Below, one piece after another: positions 1-4,578 of a DNA stretch of 9,584 bases. The translations under genes and the position numbers were made by a program. The DNA lies in the NCBI GenBank assembly GCA_013361745.1, contig JABFXM010000368.1, positions 1 through 9,584 on the forward strand, given 5' to 3'. Below the pieces are notes generated by a model that did no database searches, was not told where the DNA came from, and saw only the letters and a program-made list of their open reading frames with translations. This DNA comes from Gemmatimonadaceae bacterium (GTDB taxonomy: Bacteria; Gemmatimonadota; Gemmatimonadetes; Gemmatimonadales; Gemmatimonadaceae). The stretch's first letter is position 1. Each line of letters begins with the position of its first letter.

Positions 1-750
1 GGTGCGCGGCGCGGTCACGACACCGACGACTCTCCGCGCCGGCGCGACACGGTGCACCCGCGGCTCAGCGGGGCGGTGAGCTCGCGGCTGCTCGTCACCG
101 GCCTGCTCATCCTGTCGGCGGTCGCGGCGGCGATCGGGATCTACTTCGTCTGGCTGCGCGGCGTGGCCGCGGTGTGGCTCGTCGTCGCCGGCGCGCTCCT
201 CCTCTGGGCGTACGACGCGGCGCCCCGCGCGCTCAAGGAGCTCGGCCTCGGCGAGATCGCGGCGTTCGTCGTCTGGGGCCCGCTGATGGTCGCCGGCGGC
301 TACTTCGTCATCACCGGCCACTGGTCGCGCGCGGCGACGCTGGCGTCGATCCCGTACGGGCTCGGCGTGATGTCGATCCTCGTCGGCAAGCACATCGACC
401 AGCGGATGTTCGACGAGGGCAAGCACCAGCGCACGCTTCCCGTGCTGCTCGGCGAGCGGCGCGCCCGCGCGCTGAACCGCGCCTCGGTGATCGCGATGTA
501 TCTCGTCATCGCCTTCGGCGTCGGGCTCGGCGCGATCACCCCCTTCGCCCTCCTCGTCCTGTTCGCGGCGCCGCGTGCGCTGCGCGCCGTGCGTGTGATG
601 TCGCACCCCGCCCCCGCCGAGCCGCCGGCGGGCTATGTGGGCTGGCCGCTCTGGTACCACCGCGTCTGCCTCGTCCACAACCGGGCGTTCGGCTGGCTGT
701 ACGTGCTCGGCCTCGCGTTAGGCGCGGCGCTCCCGGGGTTCAGACTCTAG
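1..750 (+). CDS. UbiA-family membrane prenyltransferase (5' end outside window)
   Basis: The reading frame is open from base 1, so the gene starts upstream; the GTG at 52 is most likely an internal valine. UbiA enzymes transfer a polyprenyl group from its diphosphate to an aromatic or other acceptor in the membrane, as in menaquinone or ubiquinone synthesis. Visible hallmarks are the loop reading HPRLSGAVSSR, then APRALKELGLGEI, which matches the conserved aPLxLKxxGLGE stretch, and finally the second acidic motif region KHIDQRMFDEGKHQRTLPV (two Asp seven residues... D-x4-D, followed by the basic GK), resembling MenA. About five or six hydrophobic helices follow the window start. The first Asp-rich motif would lie at or before the window edge, where HDTDD can be read. 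The TTA leucine codon at 718-720 sits in a CGTTAGGC octamer. The family is clear; the acceptor substrate cannot be told. The gene converges on the gluconate permease 34 nt away. Confidence 0.83.
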   Translation, partial: GARRGHDTDDSPRRRDTVHPRLSGAVSSRLLVTGLLILSAVAAAIGIYFVWLRGVAAVWLVVAGALLLWAYDAAPRALKELGLGEIAAFVVWGPLMVAGGYFVITGHWSRAATLASIPYGLGVMSILVGKHIDQRMFDEGKHQRTLPVLLGERRARALNRASVIAMYLVIAFGVGLGAITPFALLVLFAAPRALRAVRVMSHPAPAEPPAGYVGWPLWYHRVCLVHNRAFGWLYVLGLALGAALPGFRL

Positions 751-753
751 ACG

Positions 754-773
754 CCTTCTGTTCATACCAGCAA
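754..773. repeat. 20-bp repeat in the UbiA/gntP convergent spacer, related to 7209-7228
   Basis: The 34-nt spacer between the two stop codons carries CCTTCTGTTCATACCAGCAA. This matches the reverse complement of 7209-7228 at 17 of 20 positions. Both copies lie between the 3' ends of convergent genes and are more AT-rich than their surroundings, which argues for one dispersed repeat family used or tolerated at gene ends. No strong hairpin is visible in this copy, so a terminator role here is only a guess. Confidence 0.5.
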
Positions 774-784
774 GCAGCGCCTCG

Positions 785-2128
785 TCACCCGATAATCGTC
801 GCCGCGATGAGCGTGAACGCCAGCCCGGCGACGCCGATGATCGTCTCGGCCACCGTCCACGTCGCGAGCGTCTGCGGGACGGTCATCCCGAAGAACTCCT
901 TGGTCAGCCAGAAGCCGGAGTCGTTCACGTGCGAGAGCACGAGCGAGCCGGCGCCCGTGGCGAGGACGAGCAGCTCGGGGTGCGTGCCGGGGACCGCGGC
1001 GGCGATCGGCGCGACGATCCCGGCGGCCGTCGTCATCGCGACGGTGGCCGAGCCGGTGGCGACGCGGATCAGGGCGGCGATCGTCCACGCGAGGAGGAGC
1101 GGCGACGCGTGCGAGCCCATCGCGACGCGCGCGATCGCGTCGCCGACGCCGCTCGCGATCAGCACCCGGTTGAACCCTCCGCCGGCGCCGATGATGAGGA
1201 TGATCGACGCCGTCGGCGCGAGGCAGTCGTTGGTCCAGGCGAGGATCGTGCGGCGCCCGAATCCCTCCCGCACGCCGAGCGTCCAGAAGGAGACGAGGAG
1301 CGCGACGAGCAGCGAGACGATCGGGCTGCCGACGAAGTCCGCCACGCGCCGGAGCGGGCTCGTCGCGCCTGACGCGACGTCGGCGGCGCTGGCGCCGAGC
1401 ATCAGGATCACCGGGATGAGCACCGTCACCACCGCGACCCAGAAGGAGGGCATCGTCTCGCGCACCGTGCCCTCGAGCTGCGCCGCCATCGGGTTCTCGG
1501 CGGGAAGTCTGATCCGCGGCGCGACCCAGCTCGCGTAGATCGGGCCCGCAAGCGCCGCGGTCGGCAGCCCGACGATCAGCGACCAGAGGATCGCGCGTCC
1601 GACGTCCGCCTTGTAGGCGACGACCGCGAGCATCGCCGCCGGGTGCGGGGGCACCATCCCGTGCACGACGGACAAGCCGGCGACGAGCGGGATCCCGATC
1701 TTCACCAGCGACATCCCGGTGCGCCGGCCGATGGTGAACACCAGCGGGACGAGCAGCACGAACCCGACCTGGAAGAACACCGGGATCCCGACGATGAAGG
1801 CGACGAACATGATCGCCCAGTGGACGCGTCCCTCGCCGAAGCGCGCGATCAGCGTCGTCGCGATCCGCGTCGCGCCCCCGCTCTCGGCCATCATCTTCCC
1901 GAGCATCGTCCCCAGCCCGACGACCACCGCGATCACGCCGAGCGTCGCTCCGACGCCCTCCTGGAAGGCGCCGGCGACGGTGCCTAACGGCATCCCGGCG
2001 ACGGCGCCGAGCGCGAGGGAGACGACGACGAGGGCGATGAAGGGATGGAGCCGGAGGCGCGCGATGAGGACGATCAGCGCGACGACGGCGAGCAGCGCGA
2101 GGAGGAGGAGCCGTGCGTCGGGGCTCAT
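785..2128 (-). CDS. gntP: GntP-family gluconate:H+ symporter
   Basis: This is a 447-residue polytopic membrane protein, close to the usual 440-450 residues for GntP/GntT permeases, which import gluconate or related sugar acids with protons. Family hallmarks are HGMVPPHP (residues 156-163), GAGGGFN (314-320), RVATGSATVAMTT (355-367) and LSHVNDSGFWL (398-408). Hydrophobic segments run through nearly the whole length. The start is the ATG at 2128: it overlaps the gluconokinase stop as ATGA, and the 24 residues that could be added upstream are Arg-rich and fall inside gntK. Translation is therefore probably coupled to gntK. The gene is last in the SRAP-gntK-gntP operon. Leu48 is encoded by a rare TTA within CGTTAGGC (read on the minus strand at 1989-1982). 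Substrate specificity within the family (gluconate, idonate, fructuronate) is inferred from the neighbouring kinase. Confidence 0.93.
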   Translation of the reverse strand: MSPDARLLLLALLAVVALIVLIARLRLHPFIALVVVSLALGAVAGMPLGTVAGAFQEGVGATLGVIAVVVGLGTMLGKMMAESGGATRIATTLIARFGEGRVHWAIMFVAFIVGIPVFFQVGFVLLVPLVFTIGRRTGMSLVKIGIPLVAGLSVVHGMVPPHPAAMLAVVAYKADVGRAILWSLIVGLPTAALAGPIYASWVAPRIRLPAENPMAAQLEGTVRETMPSFWVAVVTVLIPVILMLGASAADVASGATSPLRRVADFVGSPIVSLLVALLVSFWTLGVREGFGRRTILAWTNDCLAPTASIILIIGAGGGFNRVLIASGVGDAIARVAMGSHASPLLLAWTIAALIRVATGSATVAMTTAAGIVAPIAAAVPGTHPELLVLATGAGSLVLSHVNDSGFWLTKEFFGMTVPQTLATWTVAETIIGVAGLAFTLIAATIIG

Positions 2129-2634
2129 GCGGTGCCCCGGATTCGCGAGACGATGTCGGTGACGATCTCGTGCGCCGGCAGCTCGGCGTCGTAGACCCAC
2201 GCGCCCTCGTCGGGCTCGGGCGGCTCCAGCGTCGCGAGCTGGCTGACGACGAGCGTCGGCGGCATGAAGTGCGAGCGCCGCCGCGCGACGCGCTTCGTGA
2301 GCACGGGCTTCGCCGCTTCGAGGTAGATGAAGCGGACGTCGGGGTCACCCTCGCGGAGGACGTCGCGATAGGCGCGCCGCAGCGCCGAGCAGGCGACGAC
2401 GAGCCCCGCGTTCTTCGCGCGCGCTTCGGCGAGCCGCGCCGCGAGCACGCGCAGCCACCCCGCGCGGTCCTCGTCGGTGAGCGGGATCCCTGCCGCCATC
2501 TTCGCGACGTTCTCGGGCGGATGATGATCGTCGCCGTCGACGAACCCGACGCCGAGCATCGCGGCGAGCCGCGAGCCGACGACGGTCTTCCCCGCGCCGG
2601 CGGCGCCCATGACGACGAAGCGTCCCGTCGTCAC
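2125..2634 (-). CDS. gntK: Gluconokinase (GntK/IdnK family)
   Basis: A 169-residue cytoplasmic kinase that phosphorylates D-gluconate with ATP to 6-phosphogluconate, feeding the pentose phosphate or Entner-Doudoroff routes. The Walker A loop is GAAGAGKT (residues 10-17). It is followed by the family signature DGDDHHPPENVAKM (33-46), then PLTDEDRAGWL (51-61), ACSALRRAYRDVLR (81-94) and HFMPPTLVVSQLATLEPP (122-139). The length fits the roughly 165-175 residues normal for the family. The start is GTG at 2634, overlapping the SRAP stop codon as GTGA. The 3' end overlaps the permease start as ATGA. No clear Shine-Dalgarno is visible at either junction, which agrees with translational coupling. The gene looks intact, and with the permease it forms a complete gluconate uptake and activation pair. 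Confidence 0.95.
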   Translation of the reverse strand: MTTGRFVVMGAAGAGKTVVGSRLAAMLGVGFVDGDDHHPPENVAKMAAGIPLTDEDRAGWLRVLAARLAEARAKNAGLVVACSALRRAYRDVLREGDPDVRFIYLEAAKPVLTKRVARRRSHFMPPTLVVSQLATLEPPEPDEGAWVYDAELPAHEIVTDIVSRIRGTA

Positions 2635-3341
2635 CCGGCGACCGGGGTGATGCAGTCGGCAGCGTCGTACCCGGGGTTGTTGACGCGCGGCGAGATGCGG
2701 TCAGCGACGAGCGTCTCCATCGGGTAGGGATGCTCCTCGAGCAATGCCTGCACCGCGCTCGCGTCGGTGAGCGCCGGGTCGAGCCAGCGCTCGTACTGCT
2801 CCGGCTCGAGCAGCCGCGCCATGCGGTGGTGGTAGCGCCCGAACCATTCGTCCGCCGCGCCGACGATCACCGTGCAGCTCCAGAGTGGATCGCCGTCCAC
2901 ACCCTGCCAGCGGTCCCAGAGCCCGGCCATCGCGAAGGGCGCGCCGTCGGGGCGACGGATGCGATAGGGGACGCGCGAGCCCTTCGCGCCGGTCCACTCG
3001 ATGATCCCGTCCACGATGACGAGGCAGCGCTGCCGCCTCCACGCGCTGCGAAAGGTCGGCGCCGAGCTCGCGCGCTCGAGGCGCGCGTTGAAGGTGCTGT
3101 ACTCGCGGTCGAACCGCGCGACCTCGTCGGCGCCGCGGAGGTGACCGGGCACGAAGTTCCAGTGCATCGCGCGCAGCGTCGGCCTGGCCGTCTCCGGGTC
3201 CACGTGGATGACGAGGATGTCCTGCCGCGGCGAGAGATTGTAGCGCGGCCGGAAGATCGAGTAGCTGTTGGTCCGCTCGCTGAAGCTGAAGCGGTCGGGG
3301 ATGCTCTCACCCGTCTCGATGATGGTCGCGCGTCCGCACAT
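2631..3341 (-). CDS. yedK: SRAP/YedK (HMCES) abasic-site DNA-protein crosslinking protein
   Basis: A 236-residue SOS-response-associated peptidase domain protein. Family members attach covalently, through the N-terminal cysteine exposed after Met removal, to abasic sites in single-stranded DNA, shielding them during replication. The start is fixed by the obligatory MCGR N-terminus, so Cys2 is in place. The other active-site positions are visible: Asn85 in STFNARLER, Glu115 in DGIIEWTG (where most members read DGFYEW), and His171 in HHRM. WNFVPG (61-66) corresponds to the usual WGLxP motif. The length is typical. The gene is first in the operon and its TGA overlaps the gluconokinase GTG. It is transcribed divergently from alkB, with a palindromic repeat element between them. 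It appears functional. Which partner process explains its link to gluconate genes is unknown. Confidence 0.93.
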   Translation of the reverse strand: MCGRATIIETGESIPDRFSFSERTNSYSIFRPRYNLSPRQDILVIHVDPETARPTLRAMHWNFVPGHLRGADEVARFDREYSTFNARLERASSAPTFRSAWRRQRCLVIVDGIIEWTGAKGSRVPYRIRRPDGAPFAMAGLWDRWQGVDGDPLWSCTVIVGAADEWFGRYHHRMARLLEPEQYERWLDPALTDASAVQALLEEHPYPMETLVADRISPRVNNPGYDAADCITPVAG

Positions 3342-3349
3342 GGGAGCGA

Positions 3350-3355
3350 ACGCTA
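3350..3355 (-). promoter_or_regulatory. Possible -10 element for the SRAP-gntK-gntP operon
   Basis: Read on the minus strand, TGTAGCGT lies just upstream of the SRAP ATG at 3341. If TAGCGT is a -10 box, transcription would begin only one or two bases before the start codon, giving a leaderless message; this would fit the absence of a good ribosome binding site there. The same hexamer appears in the candidate kinase promoter at 8590-8595. No convincing -35 at normal spacing was found, so this is weak. Confidence 0.2.
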
Positions 3356-3404
3356 CACTCCGGGGGCGGGAGGCGCGAGGATGGTCACGGCTCCGGCTTC
3401 ACAT

Positions 3405-3586
3405 GGGTCGCGTCGGGTTCACTCGTCGGCGGCCATCGCGCGGTTCATCGGGAGAGGGCACCGAGTTTCCGAGGAAAACGAGGGCACGACTGTCACCACG
3501 ATCGCAGGTCTCGAACCCCTCAGAGCCTCGGCCTCTCCCTGCTAAACCGCGCGATGCCGGAATGCTGACGAGCCCCGACACGACCC
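3405..3586. repeat. Palindromic repeat element copy 1 (upstream of alkB)
   Basis: This ~182-bp element fills most of the 302-bp SRAP-alkB spacer. Its left arm (from 3405, GGGTCGCGTCGGG) and the reverse complement of its right arm (GGGTCGTGTCGGGG, ending at 3586) match imperfectly. Shared blocks are GGGTCGxGTCGGG, CTCGTC, CATCGCGCGGTT and GGGAGAGG, so single strands could fold back into a long interrupted hairpin. The right arm (3509-3586) is about 90% identical by eye to the reverse complement of 4245-4322. The left arm shares AGAGGGCACCGAG (3453-3465) with the far arm of copy 2 (AGAGGACACCGAG, complement of 4362-4374). The whole element is therefore copy 2 inverted. No protein is inferred from it. 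Confidence 0.85.
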
Positions 3587-3601
3587 GCGAGGATCGGCCG
3601 A

Positions 3602-3635
3602 GTTCCGCCCCCGGCGCGCACGCGATTCGCGGAAC
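3602..3635 (+). promoter_or_regulatory. Inverted repeat GTTCCGC-N20-GCGGAAC before alkB
   Basis: GTTCCGC at 3602-3608 and GCGGAAC at 3629-3635 form a perfect 7-bp inverted repeat. The right half ends 8 nt before the alkB ATG and covers the only ribosome-binding-like purines (GGAAC). As DNA it could be an operator; as RNA it could hide the translation start. The 20-nt spacing is long for a dimeric repressor site, so neither role is established. It does not match the LexA boxes I know. Confidence 0.35.
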
Positions 3636-3643
3636 GATCTCGC

Positions 3644-4222
3644 ATGACCTCAGACCAGCTCGGCCTCTTCGCGACCCCGGGTCCAACCCTCCCCGAGGGG
3701 TTTCGCTATCGCGCCGACGTCATCACGCCAGCGGAGGAGCGTGCGCTGCTCGAGCGGATCCCGACGCTCCCGCTGAAGGAGTTCGAGTTTCACGGCTTCA
3801 CGGGGAAGCGGCGCACGGTGTCCTACGGCTGGCGCTACGAGTTCGGGGAGGAGCGCCTGCACAAGGCGAACGACATCCCCGAATTTCTCCTCGGCGCGCG
3901 CGACAAGGCCGCGGCCTTCGCCGGCCTCGAGCCCGAGGCGCTGCAGCACGTCCTCGTGACCGAATACGCCGAGGGCGCGGGGATCGGCTGGCACCGCGAC
4001 AAGGCCGTCTTCGGCGACGTCGTCGGGATCTCCCTCCTCTCCGACTGCACCTTCCGCCTGCGCCGCAGGGCGGGGGAGAAATGGGAGCGCGTGAACCTCA
4101 CCGCCGAACCGCGCTCTGCGTACCTGCTGAGCGGCCCCTCGCGCACCGAGTGGGAGCACAGCATCCCCGGCGTCGACACGCTGCGCTACTCGATCACCTT
4201 CCGGAACCTGAAGGAACGTTAG
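3644..4222 (+). CDS. alkB: AlkB-family 2-oxoglutarate/Fe(II) dioxygenase
   Basis: A 192-residue soluble enzyme of the AlkB type, which oxidatively removes alkyl groups from damaged bases using Fe(II), O2 and 2-oxoglutarate. The iron ligands are visible as HRD (His117, Asp119) and His172 in WEHSIPG. The 2-oxoglutarate/substrate arginines are Arg181 and Arg187 in RYSITFR, exactly the AlkB R-x5-R spacing. Other family features are FTGKRRTVSYGWRY (52-65) and DKAVFGDVVGISLLSDCTFR (119-138). The catalytic set is complete. The ATG at 3644 has only a weak upstream GGAAC. The TAG stop lies inside a CGTTAGGC octamer at 4217-4224. The gene is flanked at 57 bp upstream and 22 bp downstream by inverted copies of one repeat, and it is divergent from SRAP, another DNA-damage protein. 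The exact substrate (DNA, RNA or protein) is not shown by sequence. Confidence 0.92.
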   Translation: MTSDQLGLFATPGPTLPEGFRYRADVITPAEERALLERIPTLPLKEFEFHGFTGKRRTVSYGWRYEFGEERLHKANDIPEFLLGARDKAAAFAGLEPEALQHVLVTEYAEGAGIGWHRDKAVFGDVVGISLLSDCTFRLRRRAGEKWERVNLTAEPRSAYLLSGPSRTEWEHSIPGVDTLRYSITFRNLKER

Positions 4223-4244
4223 GCGGGCCCCGCGGGTTCGTCGC

Positions 4245-4424
4245 GGGTCGCGTCGGGGCTCGTCGGCATTCCGGCATCGCGCGGTTTGCGGGGAGATGGC
4301 CGAGGCTCTGAGGGTTTCGAGAACGACCTGATGGCCTTGTAGTCCTCACGAGGCTCAGCACCTCGGTGTCCTCTACTACCAATCGCGCGCGATGGCGGCC
4401 GGCTGACAAACCCCCACGCGACCC
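4245..4424. repeat. Palindromic repeat element copy 2 (downstream of alkB)
   Basis: This ~180-bp element is in opposite orientation to copy 1. It begins GGGTCGCGTCGGGG and ends CCCCCACGCGACCC. Its left arm (4245-4322) is almost the reverse complement of 3509-3586, including GCATTCCGGCATCGCGCGG and GGCCGAGGCTCTGAGGG. Its right arm shares CTCGGTGTCCTCT (4362-4374), CGCGCGATGGC and CGCGACCC with the complement of copy 1's left arm. Like copy 1 it is itself an imperfect palindrome. Three of the four arm ends continue as GACCCGCG, so the true boundary may reach 4242 and 4427. It lies 22 bp after alkB and could also act on alkB mRNA ends. Confidence 0.85.
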
Positions 4425-4472
4425 GCGCCGAGGCCACCCCGAAACCCTTCCCACCCCGCCCCCGTACTCCCG

Positions 4473-4485
4473 TCACCCGGGGTGA
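4473..4485. promoter_or_regulatory. Palindrome TCACCCGGGGTGA upstream of the DUF5916 gene
   Basis: A 13-bp near-perfect palindrome (only the central position breaks symmetry) is followed at once by an AT-rich stretch, 4486-4517, that stands out in this GC-rich spacer and contains TCAAACC and TCAACC as close direct repeats. The position, about 95 bp before the ATG at 4579, suits an operator next to a promoter. No recognisable -35/-10 pair could be assigned. The remainder of 4425-4578 is C-rich and holds nothing else I can name. Confidence 0.3.
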
Positions 4486-4578
4486 AGATTTTTCAGCATA
4501 CGGTCAAACCTTTTCAACCCCGGGGCGTGTCCAACCCTCCGACAGCCTGCCACCCCGTAGCCCCCACCGCGTTCCCGC

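Noticed and set aside
52..54. GTG at 52 as the start of the prenyltransferase
   Set aside because: The frame is open upstream to base 1, reads sensibly (HDTDD then HPRLSGAV), and the family needs an N-terminal acidic motif missing from a protein starting here.
174..1538. A 454-codon plus-strand open frame, and other long antisense frames over the gluconate operon, alkB and the DUF5916 gene (for example 4482-7244 plus, 6469-7248 minus)
   Set aside because: They are Arg/Ala/Pro-rich shadows typical of very GC-rich DNA and lie over genes with clear family motifs; none shows a recognisable domain.
2129..2200. Upstream extension of the GntP permease by 24 residues
   Set aside because: The extension is Arg-rich, lies inside gntK, and removes the ATGA overlap; the Met at 2128 is followed directly by the hydrophobic first helix.
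3505..3560. tRNA-like look of the copy 1 right arm (GGGGTTCGAGACC on the minus strand, like a T-loop)
   Set aside because: The flanking bases do not form a five-pair T stem, no acceptor stem or anticodon arm can be drawn, and copy 2 breaks the pairing.
3509..4322. Both repeat elements encode a similar peptide (KPRDAGM core, followed by TSPDxTR) in one frame, on opposite strands
   Set aside because: The shared peptide follows from DNA identity. The differences between copies mostly change amino acids and there is no start/stop or ribosome site context, so selection is on DNA or RNA, not protein.
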